Source: an uncultured Ruminococcus sp. (GTDB lineage: Bacteria > Bacillota > Clostridia > Oscillospirales > Ruminococcaceae). Taken from it: a DNA stretch of 9,266 bases. Of the stretch, positions 1 to 6,110 are shown one piece after another. The notes beneath the pieces were generated by a model, which had not been told where the DNA came from, did not search any database, and saw nothing but the letters and a program-made list of their open reading frames with translations. The position numbers were made by a program, and so were the translations under genes. Location: NCBI RefSeq assembly GCF_946187255.1, contig NZ_CAMHRZ010000134.1:1-9266 (forward strand), read 5' to 3'. Within the stretch, counting starts at the first letter, position 1, and every line of letters begins with the position of its first letter.

Positions 1-39
1 CTGACGGTCATCTATGTAATCAAACTGGAATTGTTTCAT
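1..39 (-). CDS. 5' end of an unidentified leftward gene (partial)
   Basis: Only the first 13 codons are inside the window, reading MKQFQFDYIDDRQ from an ATG at 39-37. The start is supported by a purine-rich ribosome binding site, AAGGGGTGAAGG (complement of 52-41), four to ten bases upstream. The reading frame is also open further upstream to an in-frame ATG at 198-196, which has its own good site (GAGGTG, complement of 208-203, four-base spacing). The protein could therefore be 53 residues longer at its N-terminus. I do not recognise the family from so few residues. It is divergent from the ExbB-like operon and shares a control region with it. Confidence 0.45.
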   Translation of the reverse strand, partial: MKQFQFDYIDDRQ

Positions 40-43
40 TCCT

Positions 44-205
44 TCACCCCTTAATGAAAATATACAAAAAATATTTATAAATACTCTTTCTATCATACCA
101 TAATTCTCTATAAAAATCAAGCATTTCGGGTGTAAATCTTGCGTTTGATGTCCGATAGGAACGTTTTTCACAAAATCCGCAGGCTGTTTTTGTATCATTT
201 AACAC
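44..205 (-). CDS. Possible small protein of 53 residues with a CxxC motif
   Basis: This frame is open from a GTG at 205-203 to a TGA at 46-44, giving 53 residues. It holds a CGFC motif at residues 9-12, a charged and aromatic middle (residues 23-46, including FTPEMLDFYRELW) and a hydrophobic aromatic end. The stop codon lies inside the ribosome binding site of the next leftward gene, four bases before its ATG, which is typical operon spacing and the main support. Against it, the GTG has no properly spaced binding site of its own; the GAGGTG there fits the ATG at 198-196 in a different frame. It may be a real small gene with an unusual start, the frameshifted tail of an older gene, or chance. 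The AT-rich composition differs from the GC-richer genes to its right. No family is recognised. Confidence 0.3.
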   Translation of the reverse strand: MLNDTKTACGFCEKRSYRTSNARFTPEMLDFYRELWYDRKSIYKYFLYIFIKG

Positions 206-230
206 CTCTTTACTTTTGGGAAAAAATGTG

Positions 231-242
231 ATATTATAATAT
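231..242. promoter_or_regulatory. Palindromic -10 element, possibly bidirectional
   Basis: ATATTATAATAT is a perfect 12-bp palindrome and contains TATAAT on both strands (235-240 on plus, 238-233 on minus). Rightward it would place a start near 246-248, before the ribosome binding site of the ExbB-like gene at 284-290. Leftward it would place a start near 226, before the GAGGTG at 208-203. Neither direction has a good -35 box: TTTTGG at 214-219 (15-bp spacing) is the best rightward candidate, and the leftward side is GC-rich with nothing convincing. This suggests an activator-dependent or weak promoter. Confidence 0.45.
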
Positions 243-243
243 G

Positions 244-266
244 GGTCCCCGTGAAAGTGGGGTACC
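244..266 (+). promoter_or_regulatory. Leader hairpin or operator with competing pairing to the ribosome binding site
   Basis: GGTCCCC (244-250) can pair with GGGG-T-ACC (259-266) through seven base pairs with one bulged T (263) and an eight-base loop. The segment GTCCC (245-249) is also exactly complementary to GGGAC (286-290), which is the ribosome binding site of the first operon gene. The two pairings exclude each other, so a leader RNA could switch between an open and a blocked site. Alternatively the imperfect inverted repeat is a DNA operator just downstream of the -10. I match it to no known riboswitch class. If transcription starts to the right of 247, part of the structure would be missing from the RNA. 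Confidence 0.35.
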
Positions 267-295
267 TTAAAGTGATAAATAAAGAGGGACAAAAA

Positions 296-949
296 ATGAA
301 ACTCCTGTCTGTAATATTCATGAACCTTTGGGGATATGATATCCTCATATTCATCACGGCGGTGTTTACCGCTGCGGTGTATCATTTTTTGAAAAAGTCG
401 GCGGATAAGCTGTACAAAAAGATGCATCTTACTGTATTCGTGCCCGACGGCGGAACATCCCGCAGAGAGGCTGACAGAGACATATCGGGGATGCGCGAGC
501 AGGATGTGGTGGCGATGCGCAACCATACGGGCAAGCTGTATTCGCTGTTTGTGAACCTTACGGGCATTTTCCCGCTGCTGGGAATACTCGGTACCGTCAT
601 ATCCCTGCTGGGTCTCGTTGCGGATGATACCAACGTTACAGGGAATTTCTACGGCGCTCTGACTTCGACTTTCTGGGGACTGGTGTTTGCCATAATCTTC
701 AAGTTCCTGGACGGCATAGTCTCTGCGAAGATTGAGGACAACGAGAAAAGCGTGGAGCTGTATCTTTCGAGGAATTTCAAGAGCAGTGAGGTAAAGGGCA
801 GTGAGATAAAGGATGCGGCTGAGACAGATGAGATCACCGTCGGCGAGAAGAAAAAGCCCGCTCCCGCAAAGGCGGAGAACAGCGATGAAAGCAAGGGTCT
901 CAAACTGCTGAAGGAGCTTTTCCTGGGTGACAGCGATGAAGAAGAATAA
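296..949 (+). CDS. MotA/TolQ/ExbB-family proton channel protein
   Basis: A 217-residue membrane protein of the family whose pentamers surround an ExbD/TolR/MotB dimer and convert proton or sodium flow into mechanical work. Membrane segments are visible at about residues 14-31, 86-108 and 119-138. The second and third carry the family signature: PLLGILGTVISLLGL (93-107) with the GT pair, and ALTSTFWGLVFAI (121-133), matching the ALxxTxxGLxxAI of TolQ and ExbB. Residues 32-85 form the expected cytoplasmic loop, and after residue 140 a charged tail ends in GDSDEEE. The ATG at 296 is preferred because GAGGGA (284-289) is six bases upstream; the in-frame GTG at 251 lies in the leader hairpin and has no site. 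The stop overlaps the next gene, so the two products are probably made together. The tail is more acidic and lysine-rich than is usual for TolQ. Confidence 0.85.
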   Translation: MKLLSVIFMNLWGYDILIFITAVFTAAVYHFLKKSADKLYKKMHLTVFVPDGGTSRREADRDISGMREQDVVAMRNHTGKLYSLFVNLTGIFPLLGILGTVISLLGLVADDTNVTGNFYGALTSTFWGLVFAIIFKFLDGIVSAKIEDNEKSVELYLSRNFKSSEVKGSEIKDAAETDEITVGEKKKPAPAKAENSDESKGLKLLKELFLGDSDEEE

Positions 950-1526
950 GGGTATCGTCATCGAGCTGACCGCACTGCTGGATGTGATATTCATCATGCT
1001 GTTCTGGATGATGATAAACGTGCGGGAGTCTAACGTAAAAGTGAAAGAGGACGCTGACAGCCGTGTGGCGGCAGCGCAGGCTCAGGTGGCTGAGATCAAG
1101 GAGGAGACATCCTTACAGATCGACAGTATGAGGGAACAGACTGACAGCGAGATACAGCGTGTGCAGGAACAGATGGAGCGCATCGACAAGAATGCGGCGG
1201 CAAATCAGCAGGCGCTGGATGATTTCAGCAAAGGCAGGATGCTGACGCTCAATCTCAGGTATCAGCCGGGAGGAAAGCTGAACATACTGCTGGATGACAA
1301 GGAACTTGGCTCTGCGGACGTTATCTCCGAAAGCGAGGTCTACACCGCACTGGTGGCGGCACTTGGAAAAGGCGGCATCGAAAGGGACGACGTGGTGCTG
1401 TGTGCATTCGTCTATGACGGCAGCAGCGCACTTTACCGCGATGTTTCGGAAGTCAGCGACGCAGTGGCGAGAGTAGGGAAGAGCTATAAGAATTTTTACT
1501 GTACATTTATAAATACGGCACGCTGA
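927..1526 (+). CDS. ExbD/TolR-like motor subunit with coiled coil
   Basis: A 199-residue protein counted from GTG 927 (196 from ATG 936). A short basic N-terminus is followed by one membrane helix (about 12-32) with the sequence LTALLDVIFIMLFWMM. Asp19 sits where ExbD, TolR and MotB carry the ion-binding aspartate. Residues about 38-95 are Glu/Gln/Ala-rich and heptad-like, probably a coiled coil outside the membrane, which ordinary ExbD proteins of about 140 residues lack. Residues 104-199 resemble the ExbD outer domain: beta strand LNILLDD, helix around ESEVYTALVAAL, strand VVLCAFVY, then helix and strand. It overlaps the ExbB-like gene by 14 or 23 bases. AAGGAG (911-916) is ten bases before the GTG, while only a weak GGTGA precedes the ATG, so I place the start at 927 with some doubt. 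Confidence 0.8.
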   Translation: MTAMKKNKGIVIELTALLDVIFIMLFWMMINVRESNVKVKEDADSRVAAAQAQVAEIKEETSLQIDSMREQTDSEIQRVQEQMERIDKNAAANQQALDDFSKGRMLTLNLRYQPGGKLNILLDDKELGSADVISESEVYTALVAALGKGGIERDDVVLCAFVYDGSSALYRDVSEVSDAVARVGKSYKNFYCTFINTAR

Positions 1527-1539
1527 GGAGGAACAGGAT

Positions 1540-2076
1540 ATGAGCATAGAAAAAGAGGTCGAGAAGATGTACCGCGAGGACGAGGAAAAGCAGAAGAAAA
1601 AACAGAAGAAGAAAAAGAGCAGCAAGGCGGCAACGCTGGTACTGCTGATACTCATAATAATACTGGCACTGCTGCTGGCAAAGCTGCTGGGTCTGTTCGG
1701 CGGGAACGGTTTCGGGTTCGGCACAGGCGGAAAGGGTGACGACAGCGCAGGCGGCACTGCTGACAGGGCGCTGGTGGTGGCAGACAGCGACGCTGATACC
1801 GAAAGTTCTGCGGCGGAGGAAGCAAAGGTGTTCGAGAATATCAAGGTATCGGGCAGCACCTATCTTTACAAGGGCAGCGAAGTCTCGCTGGAAGATCTTA
1901 AGGATACTTTCTCTATGGAGAAGATGAACAAGGACGTAGTCGCACTTATCGAGGACGACAACGCTACCCAGAATACTATGGAAGATCTCAAAAAGGCATT
2001 CGACGATATGGGCAGAGAGTACGCCATCGAGACAGCATCCGCTGTACAGGCTGCTGAGTCCTCCGCGGCTGAATAG
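1540..2076 (+). CDS. Second ExbD-like membrane protein lacking the membrane aspartate
   Basis: A 178-residue protein with a very basic cytoplasmic N-terminus (a run of lysines at 19-29), one Leu/Ile-rich membrane helix (about 31-52), a Gly/Ser/Asp-rich linker (53-95) and a C-terminal domain at about 98-165. That domain reads as an ExbD/TolR outer domain: strand STYLYKGSEVSLEDL, helix, strand VVALIEDDNATQNTMEDL, helix, and strand EYAIET, matching the family pattern of lng..v....l / v.i.aD......vv / .v.l.t. The helix has no Asp, so it should not carry ions itself. It starts 13 bases after the previous gene, with AGGAGG at 1526-1531 overlapping that gene's TGA stop. The ExbD assignment rests on my reading of the pattern, so function is inferred from fold and position. 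Confidence 0.65.
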   Translation: MSIEKEVEKMYREDEEKQKKKQKKKKSSKAATLVLLILIIILALLLAKLLGLFGGNGFGFGTGGKGDDSAGGTADRALVVADSDADTESSAAEEAKVFENIKVSGSTYLYKGSEVSLEDLKDTFSMEKMNKDVVALIEDDNATQNTMEDLKKAFDDMGREYAIETASAVQAAESSAAE

Positions 2077-2084
2077 GTGAAGCC

Positions 2085-2933
2085 ATGCTGGGAATGACAC
2101 TTGAAGGCGGCGCCAGCAGGACGGTATACTCCTGCGGCGTACTTGATGCACTGCTGGAAAATGATATAATGGCTGACAGGATATTCGGCGTATCCGCAGG
2201 CGCGGCATTCGGCGTGAGCTATGCTTCGCGCCAGCACGGCAGGAATTACCGCCTTGCCACCGAATATATGCCCACTCCCGAATATATGGGGCTGAAGCAT
2301 CTGCTTGACCCCCGGAACCGCAGCTGGTACAATCTGGATTACGACTACGATACTATCCCGAACAAGCTGCTGCCTTTCGATTATGAGACTTTCGGGAAAT
2401 ACAAGGGGAAGTTCTATGCGGCGGTAACGGATGTTGAAACGGGCAGGCCCGAATATCTTCCCGTTGACGGAAAGGACAGGACCTGGCAGACCCTGCGGGC
2501 GACCTGTGCGCTGCCTTTGCTTTTTCCCGAGATAATAATAAACGGCAGACGTTACCTGGACGGCGGAGTATCCGATGCGATACCTTACAGGAAAGCTATG
2601 GAAACGGGCTGTGACAAGAATATTGTCATACTCACCCGCCCCCGCGATTACCGCAAGCATACGGACGGCACGATAAAGCTGTGTGCGGCAAGGTATGCGA
2701 GATATCCCGGCTTTGTCCGCGCGATAGAGAGCCGTGCCGAGCGCTATAACCAATGCGTTGATGAGATAATGGAGCTTTCTTCGCAGGGAAAGATATTCGT
2801 ATTTACCCCGAAGACCACCTTCGGCGTGAACCGCATCGAGGGTGACAGGAAAAAGCTGAAACTGCTGTACGATCACGGATATAAGCACGCAGTGTGGGCT
2901 ATGGATAAGCTGAAAGCCTATCTCGAAAAGTAA
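2085..2933 (+). CDS. Patatin-like phospholipase (RssA/YjjU type)
   Basis: A 282-residue serine acyl hydrolase predicted to cleave fatty acyl groups from phospholipids or related lipids. The patatin landmarks are all present: the oxyanion region LEGGASRTVYSCGVLDAL (6-23), the nucleophile motif GVSAG with Ser37, and the catalytic Asp159 in a DGG motif followed by VSDAIPY. The rest, including ILTRPRDYRK (182-191) and a C-terminal domain of about 100 residues, matches the bacterial YjjU-like branch. There is no signal peptide or membrane helix, so it is probably cytoplasmic. It begins eight bases after the third motor gene, with AGGTGA at 2075-2080. Such proteins are common in Clostridia and usually uncharacterised; related lipases also serve as membrane-damaging effectors in some phage-defence systems. 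Nothing in the sequence decides between a housekeeping and an effector role. Confidence 0.88.
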   Translation: MLGMTLEGGASRTVYSCGVLDALLENDIMADRIFGVSAGAAFGVSYASRQHGRNYRLATEYMPTPEYMGLKHLLDPRNRSWYNLDYDYDTIPNKLLPFDYETFGKYKGKFYAAVTDVETGRPEYLPVDGKDRTWQTLRATCALPLLFPEIIINGRRYLDGGVSDAIPYRKAMETGCDKNIVILTRPRDYRKHTDGTIKLCAARYARYPGFVRAIESRAERYNQCVDEIMELSSQGKIFVFTPKTTFGVNRIEGDRKKLKLLYDHGYKHAVWAMDKLKAYLEK

Positions 2934-2953
2934 TGTGAAAGAAGGACAGCATC

Positions 2954-3478
2954 ATGTTTGAAAACTACGATTTTTCAGGCTTCTGGAGTGACAGCGAATA
3001 TGCTTTGAAGGCATATGTGGGAGAGCCCCCGACTGATGAGTATATAGAATCGGTGGAAGAGGAACTGGGCTATAAACTGCCCGAGTCCTATAAATACCTT
3101 GTAAAACAGCACAACGGCGGAATGCCGCACAAGACCGCATTCCCAACAAAAGTGCCCACCGCATGGGCGAAAGACCACATCGCCATAGAGGGCATTTTCG
3201 GTGTTGACAAAAAGCTGGATAATTCTGTCTGCGGTGAGCTCGGCTCAGAGTTCTGGATAGACGAATGGGAATATCCCGCCATAGGCGTTGCGATATGCGA
3301 TACGCCATCCGCAGGGCATGAGATGGTCTTCCTTGACTATCGCGAATGCGGAAAGGACGGCGAGCCCAAGGTGGTATATGTCGAACAGGAAAATGACTAC
3401 AGGATCGTAACGCTGGCAGACAGCTTTGAGGAGTTCATTCGCGGGCTGGTCAGTGAAGCTGATTACGACATAGAATAG
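2954..3478 (+). CDS. SUKH (SMI1/KNR4) family protein
   Basis: A 174-residue soluble protein. The family hallmark is LPESYKYLVKQHNGG at residues 42-56, followed by the strand and helix order typical of SUKH-1: hydrophobic strands around 77-82 and 109-115, an acidic FLDYREC segment (126-132), a Y-V strand (141-143) and a final SFEEFIRGL helix (157-165). Bacterial SUKH proteins often act as immunity proteins against nuclease or deaminase toxins in polymorphic toxin loci; others have no known partner. No toxin gene is visible here. GAAGGA at 2941-2946 is seven bases before the ATG, and the gene lies 20 bases after the patatin gene, so it probably shares the operon. The family is clear; the role is not. 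Confidence 0.8.
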   Translation: MFENYDFSGFWSDSEYALKAYVGEPPTDEYIESVEEELGYKLPESYKYLVKQHNGGMPHKTAFPTKVPTAWAKDHIAIEGIFGVDKKLDNSVCGELGSEFWIDEWEYPAIGVAICDTPSAGHEMVFLDYRECGKDGEPKVVYVEQENDYRIVTLADSFEEFIRGLVSEADYDIE

Positions 3479-3520
3479 AGATAGTGTCCCGAAAAAAGGA
3501 CAGACCGAAAGAGGTAATAT

Positions 3521-4411
3521 ATGAAATGGAAAACCGCATTGCTTGCCGCAGCAGGTATGCTGGCAGGCGCGAACGTTTTTCTCGGCAACAGGCAGCTGAT
3601 AGTTGACAGAGATACGATGTACTGCAGCAAGCTGCCCGATGCTTTTGAGGGAAAGAAGATAATGCTGATGGCTGATCTTCACCGCAAGAAGTTCGGCAAG
3701 GATTACTGCAACCTGCTGGATACGGTGAGGGCGGCATCTCCCGATATGATAATAATGGCGGGCGATCTTTACAGCAGGGGAGAGACTAAGATCGGTGAAA
3801 AGGTGAGACTGCTGACGGCACTGAACGATATCGCACCGACCTATTATACAGCGGGCAATCACGAGCCCGACGACCCCGAACTGCTGGATGCCATGCTTTG
3901 CAAGGCTAAAAGTCTGGGAGTACACGCGCTGAAAAACGAGCTGGCAGTGGTGTGCAGCGGCGGTGAAAGGCTGAATATATACGGCCTGCAGCTGCCTCTC
4001 AAATACTTCATCAACAAGGATGGCAGCTATCACGACCTGCCCGTTCCCGATGAGAACACGATAGCACGTTATCTCGGCACACCCGACAGCAACTGCTGCA
4101 ATCTGCTGATCGCCCATAATCCGCTGTTCTTTCCCGCTTATGAAAAATGGGGAGCGGATATGGTATTTTCGGGACACGTTCACGGCGGCATGATAAGGCT
4201 GCCTTTCATCGGCGGACTGCTCTCCCCCGAAAGGAAGTTCTTCCCGAAATACTCAAAGGGTCTGTACAGGAGAAGTAACGCAGTGATGGCGGTTACGGCG
4301 GGACTTGGCAGAAAAAGGATAAACAATCCTTCACAGGTGATGCTGCTGACGCTGACAGCGAAAAAACTTCCCGCAAAGCCCCGAAAGGGTCATGCCTGGG
4401 AATTAAGATGA
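3521..4411 (+). CDS. Membrane-anchored metallophosphoesterase (YkuE/YaeI-like)
   Basis: A 296-residue calcineurin-type phosphoesterase with a hydrophobic N-terminal segment (residues 5-20) that is either an uncleaved signal anchor or a signal peptide, so the enzyme should work at the outer face of the membrane. All five metal-binding motifs are present in order: DLH (Asp52, His54), GD (Asp82), GNHE (Asn113, His114), a His in IAHNP (His199) and GHVHGG (His219, His221). Close relatives such as YkuE and YaeI are thought to act on lipid or envelope phosphoesters; the substrate here cannot be read from the sequence. AGAGGT (3510-3515) precedes the ATG. The 42-bp gap upstream is the widest in this gene row, so a separate transcript cannot be excluded. 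Confidence 0.85.
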   Translation: MKWKTALLAAAGMLAGANVFLGNRQLIVDRDTMYCSKLPDAFEGKKIMLMADLHRKKFGKDYCNLLDTVRAASPDMIIMAGDLYSRGETKIGEKVRLLTALNDIAPTYYTAGNHEPDDPELLDAMLCKAKSLGVHALKNELAVVCSGGERLNIYGLQLPLKYFINKDGSYHDLPVPDENTIARYLGTPDSNCCNLLIAHNPLFFPAYEKWGADMVFSGHVHGGMIRLPFIGGLLSPERKFFPKYSKGLYRRSNAVMAVTAGLGRKRINNPSQVMLLTLTAKKLPAKPRKGHAWELR

Positions 4412-4421
4412 GGTGTTTAAT

Positions 4422-5720
4422 ATGGATAAGATACAGCTTGCCGCAGCTTTTGCGGAATATTTTGACGAGCATATAAATGAGATACTTGCCGATCTGGGTG
4501 AGATAATCGCGATAAACAGTATAGCCGATGAAAATTCGGCGGTGCGCCCCTTTGGTGAGGGCTCCGCAAAGGCGCTTGCCTGGGGCGAAGAGAAGCTGAA
4601 AGCTCTTGGCATGACGACCCGCAACTTTGACAACTACGCCGTTCGCGGAGATTACTGCGACGGTGAAGAGCCTGTATTGGGTGTGCTGGCGCATCTTGAT
4701 ACGGTGCCTGTCAGCAGCAACTGGTCGTACCCGCCCTTTGAGCTCACCAACAAGGACGGCGTGCTTTACGGAAGAGGCACCATAGACGACAAGGGTCCCG
4801 CAACGGCGGTGCTCTGGGCTGTCAAGGCTATACGCGAGATGGGTCTGCCCATGAAGAATTTCCGCGTTATCTTCGGCGGCAACGAGGAAAACGGCTGTAC
4901 GGACATGGAGTACTACGAAAAGTGCGAGAGCTTCCCGCCGATGGTGTTCACTCCCGACGGTTCTTTTCCTGTGCTCAACTGCGAAAAGGGCTTGGTACAC
5001 ATGACTTTCTCCGCCCCCTTTGAGGACGGTGAGATCACTTCGATAAAGGCAGGAATGGCACTTAATGCCATACCCGACCACTGCATAGTATGCGCAGGCG
5101 GCGAAGAGGTAAGATACAGCGGAAAGTCCGCTCACGGTTCACGTCCCGAAAACGGAGATAATGCTGTGACGAAGTTCCTGTCGGGGTATGAGGGAAATAA
5201 TGCGCTTCTGCTGGGTCTTAAAAAGCTGTTCCCTCACGGAGAGTTTGACGGCACTGCCTGCGGTATGGGCTTTGAGGACAGCATATCGGGCAGGATGACC
5301 TGCGCCCTCACCCTGCTGAATACCGACAGCGGCAGGCTTTGCGGCGGTATAGATATCCGTTTCCCCATTGACCGCAGTTACGCTGAGATAAGCGGCATAA
5401 TAAAGGATGCGGTGACAGGCATCGGCTTCACTGTTGATAACTGTGAGGGCATGGAGCCCCACTATGTGGACGAAAACAGCGATTTCGTGCAGGCACTGCT
5501 GCGTGTATACGAGCGCGTAAAGGGCGAAAAGGGCTGCTGTATCGCTGAGGGCGGCATAACCTATGTACACAACACCCCCGGTGCGGTGGCTTTCGGTGCG
5601 GAGTTCCCCTGGGAGAACAACAATATGCACGGTGACGACGAGCATATCAGCCTTGAAACTTTCAGGCTTAATCTGAATATGTACGCAAATGCCATTGCGG
5701 AGCTTTGCATGAAAGAGTGA
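4422..5720 (+). CDS. M20 family zinc dipeptidase (PepV/Sapep type)
   Basis: A 432-residue cytoplasmic metallopeptidase expected to cleave dipeptides or short peptides. The M20 metal site is complete: AHLDTVP (His91, Asp93), GTIDDKGP (Asp122 bridging), GGNEENG (catalytic Glu155 and Glu156), TPDGSFPV (Asp179, typical of the PepV branch) and a C-terminal His in NNMHGDDEH (His403). SAHGSRP (His238) in the lid is the expected substrate-binding His. I take the ATG at 4422, because the in-frame GTG at 4413 is part of the ribosome binding site GAGGTG (4410-4415). It starts ten bases after the phosphoesterase stop. At 432 residues it is a little shorter than the usual 460-470 for PepV, with no motif missing. 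Probably general nutrition or cell-wall peptide turnover. Confidence 0.9.
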   Translation: MDKIQLAAAFAEYFDEHINEILADLGEIIAINSIADENSAVRPFGEGSAKALAWGEEKLKALGMTTRNFDNYAVRGDYCDGEEPVLGVLAHLDTVPVSSNWSYPPFELTNKDGVLYGRGTIDDKGPATAVLWAVKAIREMGLPMKNFRVIFGGNEENGCTDMEYYEKCESFPPMVFTPDGSFPVLNCEKGLVHMTFSAPFEDGEITSIKAGMALNAIPDHCIVCAGGEEVRYSGKSAHGSRPENGDNAVTKFLSGYEGNNALLLGLKKLFPHGEFDGTACGMGFEDSISGRMTCALTLLNTDSGRLCGGIDIRFPIDRSYAEISGIIKDAVTGIGFTVDNCEGMEPHYVDENSDFVQALLRVYERVKGEKGCCIAEGGITYVHNTPGAVAFGAEFPWENNNMHGDDEHISLETFRLNLNMYANAIAELCMKE

Positions 5721-5793
5721 TCAACTCATCCGCTTATCCCCACATCACATCCGCAGGTGTTGAAAACTTTAGTCTGCCGAACAAAAGTTCCCT

Positions 5794-5823
5794 AAAAAAG
5801 ACAAAAAAAGACAAAAAAAGACA
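5794..5823 (+). repeat. Left array: three 10-bp A-tract units
   Basis: A6GAC, A7GAC and A7GAC follow head to tail with a period of nine to ten bases. Two further units (A6GAC twice, period nine) lie at 5880-5897. Phased A-tracts one helical turn apart are known to bend DNA. Confidence 0.75.
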
Positions 5824-5952
5824 CGCCTGTGGGAATTTTAAAAAGCCCGATTTTACGGCGTTTGAGCCATGTTTTTAGTAAAAAAGACAAAAAAGACAGG
5901 TTTTCGCTCTCTTGCAAAATATACAGATTAATAACTAAATATAGCAGTAATA

Positions 5953-5967
5953 TACCATAATATGGTA
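5953..5967. promoter_or_regulatory. 15-bp palindrome, possible operator
   Basis: TACCATA-A-TATGGTA is a perfect inverted repeat with seven-base arms around one central base, inside the AT-rich core of the intergenic region. Its size suits a dimeric repressor, but palindromes of this composition also arise by chance in AT-rich DNA. Confidence 0.25.
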
Positions 5968-6024
5968 ATTATTATTTTTTTATTACTATAAACTATGGGA
6001 ATTTTGTCTTTTTTTATATTTTTG

Positions 6025-6054
6025 CCCCTGAAAGCCCGTAATTTCGGGGTTTTT
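6025..6054 (+). terminator. Probable intrinsic terminator, rightward
   Basis: CCCC-T-GAAA (6025-6033) pairs with TTTCGGGG (6042-6049) with one bulged T and an eight-base loop, followed by five T residues (6050-6054). It could end transcripts entering from the dipeptidase operon about 300 bases upstream, or act as an attenuator before queH. Confidence 0.5.
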
Positions 6055-6080
6055 AATAAAGACACCCCTGTGTCTTTATT
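6055..6080 (+). promoter_or_regulatory. 11-bp perfect hairpin upstream of queH
   Basis: AATAAAGACAC (6055-6065) and GTGTCTTTATT (6070-6080) pair perfectly around the loop CCCT. It directly follows the T run of the preceding hairpin and shares its right arm with the TGTCTTT array. It may be a second weak terminator or a by-product of the inverted repeats. Confidence 0.4.
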
Positions 6081-6110
6081 TGTCTTTATGTGTCTTTTTT
6101 TGTCTTTTTT
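6071..6110 (+). repeat. Right array: four exact 10-bp units starting TGTCTTT
   Basis: TGTCTTT begins at 6071, 6081, 6091 and 6101, an exact 10-base period, with the last three bases ATT, ATG, TTT and TTT. This is the complement of the left array. An inverted unit lies at 6058-6064 and a solitary one at 6005-6011. The array ends 32 bases before the queH start codon. Confidence 0.8.

Noticed and set aside
206..997. Leftward open frame running antisense through the ExbB-like gene
   Set aside because: It is antisense to a gene with clear family motifs, shows no domain of its own and crosses the divergent promoter. Only its last 53 codons (44-205) lie outside the real gene and are considered separately.
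296..2076. True Zorya defence system
   Set aside because: The motor genes are shorter than ZorA/ZorB, there is no OmpA-like peptidoglycan-binding domain, and no ZorC, ZorD or ZorE gene is present. Only a loose analogy is kept.
1866..2888. Leftward 340-codon open frame
   Set aside because: It is antisense to the patatin gene, whose catalytic motifs are complete; the antisense translation has no recognisable domain.
3484..3502. Small hairpin between the SUKH and phosphoesterase genes
   Set aside because: TGTCC/GGACA gives only five base pairs with an eight-base loop and no following T run; too weak to call a terminator.
3245..4183. Leftward 312-codon open frame
   Set aside because: Antisense to the SUKH and metallophosphoesterase genes; no family features, and it arises from codon bias.
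4293..5135. Leftward 280-codon open frame
   Set aside because: Antisense to the M20 dipeptidase, which has its full set of metal ligands.
5742..5760. Possible terminator just after the dipeptidase gene
   Set aside because: ACATC/GGTGT pairing is short, includes a wobble pair and is not followed by T residues.
5794..6110. CRISPR array
   Set aside because: The repeats are only 7-10 bases with no unique spacers of regular length and no cas genes.
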